A stretch of DNA of 64,000 nt from an uncultured Gilliamella sp. Its GTDB lineage: Bacteria; Pseudomonadota; Gammaproteobacteria; Enterobacterales; Orbaceae. Under the pieces are notes generated by a model. The model saw nothing but the letters and a program-made list of their open reading frames with translations. It did no database searches and had not been told where the DNA came from. The position numbers and the translations under genes were made by a program. Position 1 is the stretch's first letter, and each line of letters starts with the position of its first letter. This document shows, in pieces, positions 12,753 through 21,523 of this stretch. The stretch lies in assembly GCA_946481345.1 (NCBI GenBank), contig CAMLMY010000008.1:1-64000 (forward strand), written 5' to 3'.

Positions 12753-12786
12753 TTCCTTAGTGGATAATTCTGCTAAGGAATTTTTC
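12753..12786 (+). terminator. Rho-independent terminator of gntT
   Basis: TTCCTTAG and CTAAGGAA (12753-12760, 12773-12780) with a 12-nt loop and the run TTTTTC. Confidence 0.82.
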
Positions 12787-12874
12787 TTAAATACCGCTGG
12801 TCTTTTTGCGCAAAAGTGAGTAGAATGCATCGGCAATATTTTATCAACAACTCAACTCAATGGTGAATATTGTC

Positions 12875-14341
12875 ATGTCTCGTATAGTAAAAGAAGCCCT
12901 CACGTTTGATGACGTGTTATTAGTCCCAGCCCATTCCACTGTTTTACCGAATACTGCTGATATCAGTACGCAACTTACCCAAACCATTAAACTAAATATT
13001 CCAATGCTTTCAGCAGCAATGGATACCGTTACTGAGTCTGATTTAGCCATTGCACTCGCGCAAGAAGGTGGAATTGGTTTTATTCATAAAAATATGTCAA
13101 TTGAAAACCAAGCTAATCATGTAAGACGAGTGAAAAAACATGAAAGCGGGATTGTACAAGATCCGGTAACTGTCTTACCAACAGCCACTATCAAACAAGT
13201 AATCGATTTAGCGAAAGAATATGGATTTGCTGGTTTTCCAGTTGTGACTGAGTCACAAGAATTAGTGGGTATTATAACTGCACGAGATGTTCGATTTGCA
13301 ACTGATTTATCACTGCCCGTTACTGCGGTAATGACGCCGAAAGAACGTTTAGTTACGGTAAAAGAAGGCGAACAGCGTGAAATTGTTTTAAAAAAAATGC
13401 ATGAACATCGCGTCGAAAAAGTGTTAGTTGTTGATTCGAAATTTCATCTTAAAGGTATGATCACCGTCAAAGATTATAATAAAGCTGAACAAAAACCTAA
13501 TGCATGTAAAGATGAAAAAGGGCGCTTGCGTGTGGGAGCCGCAGTGGGTGCGGGGGCAGGAAATGAAGAACGTATTGCTGCATTAGTTGAAGCTGGCGTT
13601 GATGTGTTATTAATTGATTCATCGCATGGACACTCTGAGGGGGTGTTAGAGCGTATTCGTCAAGCTCGAAAAGCCTATCCTGATCTACAAATTATCGGAG
13701 GTAATGTCGCTACAGCAGAGGGCGCTAAAGCACTTATTGATGCTGGCGTAAATGCTGTTAAAGTAGGGATAGGTCCAGGTTCAATTTGTACTACTCGCAT
13801 TGTTACTGGCGTGGGTGTACCACAAATTAGTGCAATTATGGATGCCGTTGAGATGGCACAAAAACACAATATTCCAGTTATTGCCGATGGCGGTATTCGT
13901 TTTTCTGGAGATATTGCCAAAGCCATAGCTGCGGGTGCTGCTTGTGTGATGGTCGGTTCTATGTTTGCTGGCACTGAAGAAGCTCCTGGCGAAATTGAAT
14001 TGTTCCAAGGTCGAGCTTATAAATCTTATCGTGGTATGGGATCGCTTGGTGCAATGGCCAAAGGATCGTCCGATCGCTATTTCCAAACGGATAATGCTGC
14101 TGATAAACTCGTACCAGAAGGCATCGAAGGGCGTATTGCTTATAAAGGTTTCTTAAAGGAAATCATCCACCAACAAATGGGAGGATTACGTTCTTGTATG
14201 GGATTAACGGGTTGTGCAACCATTGATGAATTACGCACTAAATCGAAATTCTATCGTATCACTGGCGCAGGTATGAAAGAAAGCCATGTACATGATGTTT
14301 TAATTACCAAAGAGCCGCCTAACTATCGAGCAGGAGTATAA
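12875..14341 (+). CDS. guaB: IMP dehydrogenase GuaB
   Basis: 488 aa from the ATG at 12875, chosen because it is preceded by GGTGAA and gives the usual N-terminus [16 protein letters not shown]; an in-frame ATG at 12860 adds five residues. It oxidises IMP to XMP with NAD+, the first committed step of GMP synthesis. The TIM barrel is interrupted by two CBS domains at about 90-205 ([25 protein letters not shown]). The catalytic Cys is in GPGSICTTR and the mobile flap carries SDRYFQ. Unlike most gammaproteobacteria it is not followed by guaA; a terminator comes 90 bp after the stop. Confidence 0.98.
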   Translation: MSRIVKEALTFDDVLLVPAHSTVLPNTADISTQLTQTIKLNIPMLSAAMDTVTESDLAIALAQEGGIGFIHKNMSIENQANHVRRVKKHESGIVQDPVTVLPTATIKQVIDLAKEYGFAGFPVVTESQELVGIITARDVRFATDLSLPVTAVMTPKERLVTVKEGEQREIVLKKMHEHRVEKVLVVDSKFHLKGMITVKDYNKAEQKPNACKDEKGRLRVGAAVGAGAGNEERIAALVEAGVDVLLIDSSHGHSEGVLERIRQARKAYPDLQIIGGNVATAEGAKALIDAGVNAVKVGIGPGSICTTRIVTGVGVPQISAIMDAVEMAQKHNIPVIADGGIRFSGDIAKAIAAGAACVMVGSMFAGTEEAPGEIELFQGRAYKSYRGMGSLGAMAKGSSDRYFQTDNAADKLVPEGIEGRIAYKGFLKEIIHQQMGGLRSCMGLTGCATIDELRTKSKFYRITGAGMKESHVHDVLITKEPPNYRAGV

Positions 14342-14899
14342 TTTAATTATATCTCTTTTCTAGCGTAGTTTGATTTTAGGCATTTTAAATTAGGTATTGC
14401 CTATCATCATTAAAATTTTTCAAAACTAAAGGGACTTCTTAAGTCCCTTTAATCAATGGTATTACAACAGTGTATTTTTTATCTTTCTTTGTTTTAACCA
14501 TGATTCATACTTAAATATTGAATTGAAGATAAAAAAATGAAACGGTATAGACTCCTGAATATTTTTTACAAAATATTCCTTATAATGCATAACATTGTCA
14601 TTCAGTACAAATTCTTTTATTGCTATTGGTTTGTGTATTTTTAATTGATTAGTTGTCAATGTAACTTAGGCTATCTCATCGTTATCGTTTTAATGAAAAA
14701 TCCTACCAAATTATAAGTTAAAAATTTAATTGATACTCACATATATAATTTTTGATATTCTGTTTTAAAAATTTAATAAATTTAATAAAATTAATAAGTT
14801 TTGGAGTTATTTTTTTTCGTAAATAATTTGATCTGTAATTAAATTACCTATAACATTAAGTAATAATCAGTATATTATAAAGATAAATGGAAATAGAAA
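14342..14899. other. Intergenic region guaB to small lipoprotein gene
   Basis: 558 bp. After the guaB terminator the sequence is strongly AT-rich. A reverse-strand frame of 65 codons (14462-14659) opens with TTG, has no convincing ribosome site and resembles nothing known, so it is not called. No RNA gene or repeat was recognised; the upstream promoter of the lipoprotein gene should lie near 14830-14890. Confidence 0.4.
14428..14452 (+). terminator. Terminator of guaB
   Basis: AAAGGGACTT, loop CTT, AAGTCCCTTT (14428-14450), a 10-bp perfect stem. The following bases are AATC rather than a long U-run, but A/T-rich arms on both sides allow use in either direction. Confidence 0.7.
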
Positions 14900-15205
14900 A
14901 TGAGAAAGTTATTATTTGTGTTAATTTCAGTAGTATTGTTAACTGGTTGTGGTGATAAAACCATTGATGCATCATCCCCAGAAAATCTAAAAAAATCGAT
15001 ATCTGATATGGTAAGTGAACTTGAAGGTGATCAGTTACAATCGTTTAATATTTCAATGGGTAGAATTATGATTAATTCAGCTATTGAAGCTGCGGGTGAC
15101 GATAAAAAGAAACAAGCGATTATCAAGAACAAAATTAATGGTAAAACGGCTTCGGAAATTATTAAAATTGGTGAAAACGAAAAATTACCAGGAGAAGCGG
15201 ACTAA
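14900..15205 (+). CDS. Small lipoprotein, DUF6694-like
   Basis: 101 aa. Residues 1-17 are a clear lipoprotein signal ending in the lipobox LLTGC (Cys17), followed by a short helical, charged domain (SPENLKKSISDMVSEL, INGKTASEIIKIGENE). The layout, a K-T-I-D-A-S segment right after the lipid-modified Cys and a single small helical domain, resembles the DUF6694 lipoproteins of gammaproteobacteria; that link is from memory and unchecked. GGAAATAG precedes the ATG. It stands alone, 558 bp from guaB and in a large AT-rich gap. Function is unknown. Asp is absent at +2, so sorting to the outer membrane is expected (Gly at +2). Confidence 0.75.
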   Translation: MRKLLFVLISVVLLTGCGDKTIDASSPENLKKSISDMVSELEGDQLQSFNISMGRIMINSAIEAAGDDKKKQAIIKNKINGKTASEIIKIGENEKLPGEAD

Positions 15206-15636
15206 ATATTTTTGAAATTTCAAGATTGCAATATTTTAATACAAATTAACGAGATTTTTTAAATATAAAGATTTATTTTTTAAGAATAGTAATTTTAAAA
15301 ATCGGTAATATAAATAATTCATTAGGTTAATATTAAATTTTATAATTATCAATAGGTTATTTTATAACTCTCAATAAAAGTTGCAATCTTTCCAATATTA
15401 ACCAAATTCTTTGTCAGGTTCTTTCATTTCAATAAACACCTTATTATTCCAACCCAAAAAATAATAATTCAAAGTGCTCAGAATCATCTTTTTAATGGTA
15501 ACTTTCATTACAAGAATTTCTAATAATTTTACTGAAAAAAATAATTAGAAATGTTTTTTTTATAAAAAAAAATAGCAGCCATAACGACTGCTATTTTTTC
15601 TTTTTTTGGGGGTTTAAATAACCGTCTTTGATATGG
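15206..15636. other. Intergenic region, lipoprotein / pgm (convergent)
   Basis: 431 bp, very AT-rich. A 12-bp perfect palindrome TTGAAATTTCAA lies at 15212-15223 just after the lipoprotein stop, and the bidirectional pgm terminator lies at the other end. Nothing else recognisable. Confidence 0.4.
15562..15600 (-). terminator. Bidirectional terminator downstream of pgm
   Basis: AAATAGCAG (15570-15578) and CTGCTATTT (15588-15596) pair perfectly across a 9-nt loop. A-run on the left and T-run on the right give a U-tail in both directions. Confidence 0.88.
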
Positions 15637-17274
15637 TTATTTTATTGCCTTGGCTACGATTTCTTGTGCTTCTTTCTGTAAAGTCGCTAAATGATCATTA
15701 CTGATAAAGCTTTCAGCATAAATTTTATATGCATCTTCCGTACCTGATGGACGAGCGGCAAACCAACCATTTTCTGTGATAACTTTTAGTCCACCGATTG
15801 GTGCATTGTTAGCGGGTGCTGTGGTTAAGCACTGGGTTATCTTTTCTCCTCCAAGTTTGTCAGTGGTTAACTGACTTGCATCAAGTTTAGATAGTTTTTG
15901 TTTTTCACTAAACGTTGCAGGAGCTTGAATCCGTCCATAATAAGATACCCCAAATTTGTCTTCAAGTTCTTGGTATTGTTCTTGAGGATTTTTGCCGATT
16001 TTAGCTGTCATTTCAGCAGCAAGCAAACAAAGAATAATACCGTCTTTATCTGTTGTCCAAACTTTGCCGTTTGTTCTTAAAAACGATGCGCCCGCGCTCT
16101 CTTCACCCGCAAATCCTAATTTGCCGTTATAAAGCGCATCAGCATACCATTTAAAACCCACTGGGTACTCTAAGTATGTTTTATTAAGGCTATTTGCTAC
16201 GCGATCTATCATTGAACTGGTGACCAATGTTTTACCAATAGCAATATCTTTGTTCCATTGTGGGCGATTTTGGAAAAGATAGTTAACGCAAGTTGAAAGA
16301 TAAGCGTTAGGGTTCATTAATCCTTTAGGCGTTACAATTCCATGACGGTCAGAATCCGTATCGTTACCAAATGCTAAATCAAACTTATCTTTTAACTCTA
16401 ATAAACCCGCCATTGCCCATCGGCTGGAGCAATCCATTCTAATCACTTCATCATGATCCAAATGCATAAAACTAAAAGTCGGGTCAATTTTATTATTAAC
16501 AATATTGAGGTTTATACCATATTTTTCAGCAATACGCGGCCAATAAGTGACACTCGCACCACCTAATGGATCGACACCTATATTTAAATTTGAGGATTTA
16601 ATTAATGCTAAATCTAAAATATTTTCCAGATCATTAACATAATCTATTTCATATTCTTTGGTATGAATATAAGATGAATTAAGTGCTTTTTCTAACGTAA
16701 CACGCTTTACACCATTAAGGTTGTTTTTGAGTAATTCATTAGCGCGATTTTCTATCTGTTTTGTAATATCGGTATCAGCCGGCCCACCATTAGTAGGATT
16801 ATATTTTATACCACCATCTTCAGGGGGGTTATGTGAAGGGGTAATGACAATACCGTCGGCAAGTTGTGATTGTTTATCTTGATTAAAAGTCAGAATGGCA
16901 TGTGAAATAACTGGTGTCGGCGTATATCCCCAATCACGCGCGATAATTACCGTTTGCTCGTTTGCAACGAAAACTTCAAGCACAGATTTTAAAGCTAATT
17001 CGGACAGAGCATGTGAATCTTGACCAATAAAACACGGACCTGTGACATTGTTGGCTTTACGGTATTCGGCGATTGCTTGAGCAACAGCTAAAATATGCGC
17101 CTCATTAAATGTACCTTTATTTGCACTACCTCGATGACCTGAGGTGCCAAAAATCACTAATTGACTGGCATTTTCTGGGTTAGGGCTAATCTGATAATAA
17201 TTATTTTTCAAAGTTTCAACATTAATCAAATCGGCTGGCTTTGCTAATAATCCTGCTCGGCTGTGATTTGCCAT
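15637..17274 (-). CDS. pgm: Alpha-D-glucose-phosphate phosphoglucomutase Pgm
   Basis: 545 aa from the ATG at 17274, which has AAAGGAG seven bases ahead and gives [18 protein letters not shown], the normal Pgm N-terminus; a longer frame adds 13 unlikely residues. It interconverts glucose-1-phosphate and glucose-6-phosphate, linking glycogen/UDP-glucose and glycolysis. The active phosphoserine is in [11 protein letters not shown], the Mg2+ loop is [10 protein letters not shown], and the phosphate-binding end motif is [12 protein letters not shown]. It lies 91 bp downstream of seqA on the same strand, the same order as in Escherichia coli, so seqA-pgm is probably an operon. Confidence 0.98.
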   Translation of the reverse strand: MANHSRAGLLAKPADLINVETLKNNYYQISPNPENASQLVIFGTSGHRGSANKGTFNEAHILAVAQAIAEYRKANNVTGPCFIGQDSHALSELALKSVLEVFVANEQTVIIARDWGYTPTPVISHAILTFNQDKQSQLADGIVITPSHNPPEDGGIKYNPTNGGPADTDITKQIENRANELLKNNLNGVKRVTLEKALNSSYIHTKEYEIDYVNDLENILDLALIKSSNLNIGVDPLGGASVTYWPRIAEKYGINLNIVNNKIDPTFSFMHLDHDEVIRMDCSSRWAMAGLLELKDKFDLAFGNDTDSDRHGIVTPKGLMNPNAYLSTCVNYLFQNRPQWNKDIAIGKTLVTSSMIDRVANSLNKTYLEYPVGFKWYADALYNGKLGFAGEESAGASFLRTNGKVWTTDKDGIILCLLAAEMTAKIGKNPQEQYQELEDKFGVSYYGRIQAPATFSEKQKLSKLDASQLTTDKLGGEKITQCLTTAPANNAPIGGLKVITENGWFAARPSGTEDAYKIYAESFISNDHLATLQKEAQEIVAKAIK

Positions 17275-17365
17275 TTTATACTCCTTTTTCCAAAATTTTA
17301 TATCCACATCCAAATTTATATTTATGTTAGCAATTGTTAGCTATTTAATATATATAGTGAATGTT

Positions 17366-17878
17366 TTATTTTATTTGTGCTGAAAAAATATTAATAACTT
17401 GGTTTATCATACTTTCTGAAATGCCCATATCACTCATTATTGATTCTAGTATATACATTTTTCTAGCCGTATTAGTATTACTAATAACCCAATAAGGTGT
17501 TCCGATAACTTCGCGAGGCTTGGTATTTTTACCTGATGTTTCTAAAGATTTTTTATCTTTTGCTAAATATTGTCGTTTACTACCATGTAAAGAAGTGGCC
17601 GCTATCGAAAAAAGGGCGGGATTATAGTTATAAAGTGCGCCAAGTAGTAATATAAAACGGCTAATGATTGACTTTTCGTTAATAAACAAATCACTATCTA
17701 ATAAATCATTAAATAATGTATATTGAGTTTCAGGTTGAGAAACAATGTTAGTCTTAGCTTTAACGGGTTGATTTATTTTTAATAAACGTCGCAAAATACT
17801 GGATGCATCTTCACCAATATGTTTTGTTTGTGATGCGATAAAATGGTATAATTCTTCGTCAATTTCGATAGTTTTCAT
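17366..17878 (-). CDS. seqA: Replication initiation negative regulator SeqA
   Basis: 170 aa, compared with 181 in E. coli. The N-terminal oligomerisation domain MKTIEIDEELYHFIASQT is well conserved. A linker carries KAKTNIVSQPE, and the C-terminal DNA-binding part shows SKRQYLAKDKKSLETSGK followed by PREVIGTPYWVISNTNT, the hemimethylated GATC-binding segment. It sequesters newly replicated oriC and implies Dam methylation, restricting the organism to the Enterobacterales/Pasteurellales/Orbales/Vibrionales group. Followed by pgm. Confidence 0.95.
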   Translation of the reverse strand: MKTIEIDEELYHFIASQTKHIGEDASSILRRLLKINQPVKAKTNIVSQPETQYTLFNDLLDSDLFINEKSIISRFILLLGALYNYNPALFSIAATSLHGSKRQYLAKDKKSLETSGKNTKPREVIGTPYWVISNTNTARKMYILESIMSDMGISESMINQVINIFSAQIK

Positions 17879-18253
17879 TATGTTAGTTATGCCTATTAAA
17901 TTAATTTACTGGACTCGTTTGCATTGCAAAGTTGTCGGGTTAATGTAAATTGTTGTTTACTTCATTAGACAAGCAAGTAGCATTTATTGATTAGGCTATT
18001 GCTTTTTTAGTTTCTGTTATTAGTTTATATTATGACAGGCGGATATCATAACTGATAATATTAAATGAAAAAATAACCGTTTCATATACTAATTGTATGG
18101 TAGATAAACTATTGAGCTGAGTATAACCCAACTTGATAATAAATAATATTATCATTTGATAAAATAATGAAAAGCATATTGTCGTTTTTGTAAAAGAATA
18201 TTATGCTTAAAAAGTGTGAGCTTGCTCATGCTCAATAATATGAGGAATAAATT
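17879..18253. other. Divergent intergenic region, seqA / slyB-like
   Basis: 375 bp. An inverted repeat GATAATA (18135-18141) and TATTATC (18147-18153) with a 5-bp centre agrees with the 19-bp Fur box consensus at 14 positions, though AT-rich DNA makes chance likely. GAGCTTGCTC at about 18219-18228 is a short hairpin in the expected leader of the lipoprotein gene. AGGA is placed to serve the ATG at 18254. No small gene seen. Confidence 0.35.
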
Positions 18254-18754
18254 ATGAAAAAAATTGTCACAGCAGCTATATTAGTTTCACTTCTTTCTGG
18301 TTGCACCAATAGTGATATATATTCAGGTGATGTTTATACAACTGATCAAGCAAAACAAGTTCAACAAGTTAGTTATGGTACTGTCGTATCTGTACGTCCA
18401 GTCAAAATTCAAGCCAACGCTACAAATGGTAAAAATGAAAACGTTGTCGGCTCACTAGGTGGGGCTGTGATTGGCGGTGTGTTAGGTAATACCATTGGTA
18501 ATGGTACCGGTAGAGCGTTAGCGATTGCGACAGGCGCTATTGGTGGTGCAGTAATTGGCAGTGCAATTGAAGATAAAACTAGTCAAACAAATGCTGTCGA
18601 ATTAGAAATTGAGCGAGAAAACGGCGGTAATATTGTTATCGTGCAAAAAGGCTCTCCTAATGAATTTTATGCAGGCCAACATGTTCGTTTAGTAAGTAAT
18701 GGTAAACAAATAAGCGCCTCTCCACGCTATGGACGTTCTTATAATAATCAATAG
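18254..18754 (+). CDS. slyB: SlyB-like glycine-zipper outer membrane lipoprotein
   Basis: 166 aa. A lipoprotein signal ends in LLSGC (Cys17). After a short linker and the segment YGTVVSVRPVKIQ, residues about 62-100 form a glycine-zipper membrane hairpin (GSLGGAVIGGVLGNTIG, ATGAIGGAVIGSAIED) typical of the SlyB/PcpC family. The C-terminal part is a small beta domain (ELEIERENGGNIVIVQKG, FYAGQHVRLVSNG) that is also typical. SlyB stabilises outer membrane proteins under envelope stress in enterics. It is monocistronic and followed by a hairpin. The gene name is by resemblance and could instead denote a paralogue. Confidence 0.88.
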   Translation: MKKIVTAAILVSLLSGCTNSDIYSGDVYTTDQAKQVQQVSYGTVVSVRPVKIQANATNGKNENVVGSLGGAVIGGVLGNTIGNGTGRALAIATGAIGGAVIGSAIEDKTSQTNAVELEIERENGGNIVIVQKGSPNEFYAGQHVRLVSNGKQISASPRYGRSYNNQ

Positions 18755-18773
18755 GTTAAAAACTGTTAGTCTT

Positions 18774-18806
18774 AACTTTCGCTTGCTTGATAAGTGAGCG
18801 AAAGTT
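18774..18806 (+). terminator. Terminator-like hairpin after slyB
   Basis: AACTTTCGCT (18774-18783) pairs with AGCGAAAGTT (18797-18806). The tail GAAGTTTAAATTT is only loosely U-rich, so termination may be weak. Confidence 0.5.
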
Positions 18807-18822
18807 GAAGTTTAAATTTGAG

Positions 18823-18839
18823 TTATGCTATTAGCATAA
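18823..18839. repeat. 17-bp palindrome upstream of gloA
   Basis: TTATGCTATTAGCATAA, 8-bp arms around a single T, about 110 bp upstream of a TATAAT-like box (18938-18943) that may serve gloA. Possible operator; no protein can be named. Confidence 0.35.
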
Positions 18840-18999
18840 TAATCTCTCCAAGTTAACCATTAATTACTTCTCTAAAAATTTCCCATTTCAATACAATTTC
18901 TAAATCAAACTCTAATCTAAATATAAAATATTTGCCTGTATAATCGCTAACAGATAAAATCAGTTGGTGCAGTTAACTATTAAAAGGAACAATAAAGCA

Positions 19000-19407
19000 A
19001 TGCGTATATTACATACTATGATTCGAGTTGGAGATTTACAACGTGCTATTGATTTTTATACTCGTGTAATGGGAATGAAACTATTAAGAACCAGTGAAAA
19101 TACAGAATATAAATATTCTCTCGCATTTGTTGGTTATGGTGATGAAACTTCCAGTTCAGTTATAGAACTTACCTACAATTGGGGTACAGAGCAATATAAT
19201 CATGGTGATGCTTTTGGCCATATTGCCATTGGTGTGGATGATGTTGCTAAAATGTGTAATGATGTAAAACAAGCGGGTGGTAAAGTTACACGTGAAGCGG
19301 GGCCCGTTAAAGGTGGTAAAACTATCATCGCTTTTATTGAAGATCCAGATGGCTATAAAATTGAACTCATCCAAAATGATCAGGCGGATAAAGCATTAGG
19401 TAACTAA
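19000..19407 (+). CDS. gloA: Lactoylglutathione lyase (glyoxalase I) GloA
   Basis: 135 aa from the ATG at 19000, preceded by AAAGGAACAA; the frame extends 12 codons further up but the family starts here ([13 protein letters not shown]). It converts the methylglyoxal-glutathione hemithioacetal to S-lactoylglutathione. The metal ligands of the Ni-type enzyme can be placed: His5, the Glu in [10 protein letters not shown], the His in [10 protein letters not shown] and the Glu in YKIELIQ. Length equals the E. coli enzyme. Relevant to glycolytic overflow, and consistent with gshB being present at 42.9 kb. Confidence 0.97.
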   Translation: MRILHTMIRVGDLQRAIDFYTRVMGMKLLRTSENTEYKYSLAFVGYGDETSSSVIELTYNWGTEQYNHGDAFGHIAIGVDDVAKMCNDVKQAGGKVTREAGPVKGGKTIIAFIEDPDGYKIELIQNDQADKALGN

Positions 19408-19424
19408 TTTTATTGACTCATAAA

Positions 19425-19460
19425 ATCGCCGATTCATATCGGCGATCGACTAATTTTTTA
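19425..19460 (+). terminator. Terminator after gloA
   Basis: ATCGCCGAT, loop TCAT, ATCGGCGAT (19425-19446) followed after seven bases by TTTTTT. Probably ends gloA and, in reverse, gmk. Confidence 0.7.
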
Positions 19461-19481
19461 CATCAACTTTTTTACATCAAC
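19454..19481. repeat. Two tandem copies of a 14-bp unit
   Basis: TTTTTTACATCAAC occurs twice head to tail (19454-19467 and 19468-19481), duplicating the T-tract behind the gloA hairpin. Looks like a recent slippage duplication. Confidence 0.8.
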
Positions 19482-19593
19482 TAAGGTTTATAGTTTTGTA
19501 AAATTACTGTTGTGAATCCTCTGCAACACTCTAATAATGAATGCAAATAATTATCTAACTTTATTTACTGATTTAGTGCAGTTCGATAATTTA

Positions 19594-20217
19594 TTATTCA
19601 GCAAGCAATTCCTTGAGTAATTGTTGGTTGGCTATGGCTTGTTTTGGTTGCTCTAAACTGGCTGCGTTGATAATAGAATTTAATGCATTTAAAGAACATT
19701 CAAAATCATCATTAATGATAATGTAATCATATTCATTATAATGTGAAATTTCAGCTTGGGCTTTTTGCATTCTTTTATTAATAATAGTTGCATCATCTTG
19801 ACCACGTTTAATTAGGCGATTTTCAAGCTCTTTGAGTGATGGCGGTAAAATGAATATGCTTTTTGCTTGTGGCATTTTTTTCCTTACTTGTTGTGCTCCT
19901 TGCCAATCAATATCCAAAAATACATTAATACCTTGTGACAAGCTTTGTTCAATCTCAGCTTTAGAGGTTCCATAATAATTTTCAAACACATGAGCGTATT
20001 CTACAAATGCTTGCTCATCAATTAATGACTCAAAATGTTTGTGATCGACAAAATAGTAATGTGTGCCATGTAATTCTCCTGGTCTTGGATTACGCGTGGT
20101 ATGAGAAATAGAAACTTTAGCAGGATGATGATCTTTTTGCTCTAAGTAAGCTCGAATTAAACTTGATTTACCTGCACCACTTGGCGCTGAGATAATAAAT
20201 AGCGTTCCAGTATACAT
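19594..20217 (-). CDS. gmk: Guanylate kinase Gmk
   Basis: 207 aa from the ATG at 20217, the same length as E. coli Gmk. A GTG five codons upstream (20232) is also possible and neither has a strong ribosome site. It phosphorylates GMP to GDP. The Walker A loop is [11 protein letters not shown], the GMP-binding residues are in [13 protein letters not shown] and YYFVDHKHF, and the Arg-rich lid is [11 protein letters not shown]. The usual partners rpoZ and spoT are not next to it; a divergent amino-acid exporter follows upstream. Confidence 0.96.
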   Translation of the reverse strand: MYTGTLFIISAPSGAGKSSLIRAYLEQKDHHPAKVSISHTTRNPRPGELHGTHYYFVDHKHFESLIDEQAFVEYAHVFENYYGTSKAEIEQSLSQGINVFLDIDWQGAQQVRKKMPQAKSIFILPPSLKELENRLIKRGQDDATIINKRMQKAQAEISHYNEYDYIIINDDFECSLNALNSIINAASLEQPKQAIANQQLLKELLAE

Positions 20218-20461
20218 ATATTTGATTGCCACTTTAATTAATATTAAGTTATTTTATTGTCATAAAAACGAGTTTGGCGATATTATAACAAACTTTAACG
20301 ATAGTTTTCTCATATTATTATGCAGGCTATTTAGTTGGTATAAGTTTATGCTAAGTTAAAATTAATTTAAAAATATACTGAAATGTATGCTTAACCTGAA
20401 ACTTTTTTACAAAAATTATAATTATTCATTAGTGGTACAGTTATTATATTAAGGAAAGAAC

Positions 20462-21157
20462 ATGTCATTAACATTTAAAGATGGTGTTTACGCTTGTATC
20501 CCAACTTTATTAGGTTACATTGGTATCGGTATTGCTGCTGGTGTTGTTGGCAAATCTGCACATCTATCTGTATTAGAAATCACGTTATTGGCCGTAATTA
20601 TTTATGCTGGAGCATCACAATTTATTGTTTCTGGATTAATGTTAGTTGCTACACCTATTTCAGCTATTATTTTTACGGTATTTTTAGTCAATTCTCGCCA
20701 CTTTTTAATGAGTATGGCAACCGCACCGACTTTTCGAAAATACTCATTACTTAACAATATTGGGATTGGTAGCTTATTAACCGATGAGAGTTTTGCCGTG
20801 GCAATGAATGCAATTGCTAATAAAGAGCCTATTAATGCTGCATGGATGCATGGACTAAATTTAACCGCTTATATTACTTGGATTTTATCCTGTTTCATTG
20901 GTGCCCTAATTGGTGAGTGGTTACCCGATCCAACAAAATTTGGGTTAGATTACGCTTTAGTGGCTATGTTTATCGGGCTTTTGTATTTACAGTTAATTGG
21001 CGATAAAACTAAACGTTTAAGAAATCGAGTTATTGCGATGTTAACGGTGAGTGTTTTATTGGTACTGCTATTACGATTTATTTCTTCTGAAATGGCTATA
21101 CTTATCAGCACATTCGCAGGTTGTTTTATGGGCGTTGCAATGGAGCGTAAAGCATGA
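20462..21157 (+). CDS. azlC: AzlC/YgaZ-family branched-chain amino acid exporter, large subunit
   Basis: 231 aa, polytopic inner-membrane protein with about 7-8 spans. The motifs GIAAGVVGKSAHLS, YAGASQFIVSGLML and NSRHFLMSMA, with TDESFAVAM, are characteristic of AzlC/YgaZ. With AzlD it exports valine, leucine or isoleucine analogues. The stop overlaps the next gene by four bases (ATGA), giving translational coupling. AAGGAAAG precedes the ATG. Confidence 0.93.
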   Translation: MSLTFKDGVYACIPTLLGYIGIGIAAGVVGKSAHLSVLEITLLAVIIYAGASQFIVSGLMLVATPISAIIFTVFLVNSRHFLMSMATAPTFRKYSLLNNIGIGSLLTDESFAVAMNAIANKEPINAAWMHGLNLTAYITWILSCFIGALIGEWLPDPTKFGLDYALVAMFIGLLYLQLIGDKTKRLRNRVIAMLTVSVLLVLLLRFISSEMAILISTFAGCFMGVAMERKA

Positions 21158-21477
21158 CCACATACAGTTTATTGATTATTTTAGGGTGTGGACTTGTTAC
21201 TTGGCTGCCGAGAGTAATTCCATTTATACTAGTACGAAAAGTGCAATTGCCTGAAATCGTTATCCGATTCTTATCTTATGTACCTTTATGTATTTTAACG
21301 GCTCTTTTTGTGCAAAATCTCTTTATTGCCAAACAAGGCGAATTTCCTGTTTTTAACATTGAGTATTGTTTAGCGGCTGTACCAACTACGTTAATTGCAA
21401 TTTTGACTAAAAATTTAATGTGGATTGTCGTTGTTGGTATGTGCTCTATGGCGGTCATTCGGTATTTCTTGGTTTAA
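21154..21477 (+). CDS. azlD: AzlD/YgaH-family branched-chain amino acid exporter, small subunit
   Basis: 107 aa with four hydrophobic segments and the AzlD motif TWLPRVIPFIL at about residues 14-24. Partner of the AzlC protein encoded immediately upstream with a four-base overlap. Followed by a strong bidirectional terminator shared with hemY. Confidence 0.92.
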   Translation: MTTYSLLIILGCGLVTWLPRVIPFILVRKVQLPEIVIRFLSYVPLCILTALFVQNLFIAKQGEFPVFNIEYCLAAVPTTLIAILTKNLMWIVVVGMCSMAVIRYFLV

Positions 21478-21493
21478 TGATAAATAGGAACAA

Positions 21494-21523
21494 AAAAAGA
21501 CAGGGCAAATGCCCTGTTTTTTT
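21494..21523. terminator. Bidirectional terminator between azlD and hemY
   Basis: CAGGGC, AAAT, GCCCTG (21501-21516) flanked by an A-run and by TTTTTTT. It overlaps the end of hemY by two bases. Confidence 0.9.

Noticed and set aside
12795..12825. Possible PurR operator ahead of guaB (TTTGCGCAAAAGTGAG)
   Set aside because: Only the left half resembles the PurR site; the right half does not match.
13675..14086. Two overlapping frames antisense to guaB
   Set aside because: Shadows of the IMP dehydrogenase barrel, which is clearly the coding strand.
14462..14659. 65-codon reverse-strand frame between guaB and the small lipoprotein gene
   Set aside because: TTG start without a ribosome site, no recognisable domain, and lies in an AT-rich gap where chance frames are common.
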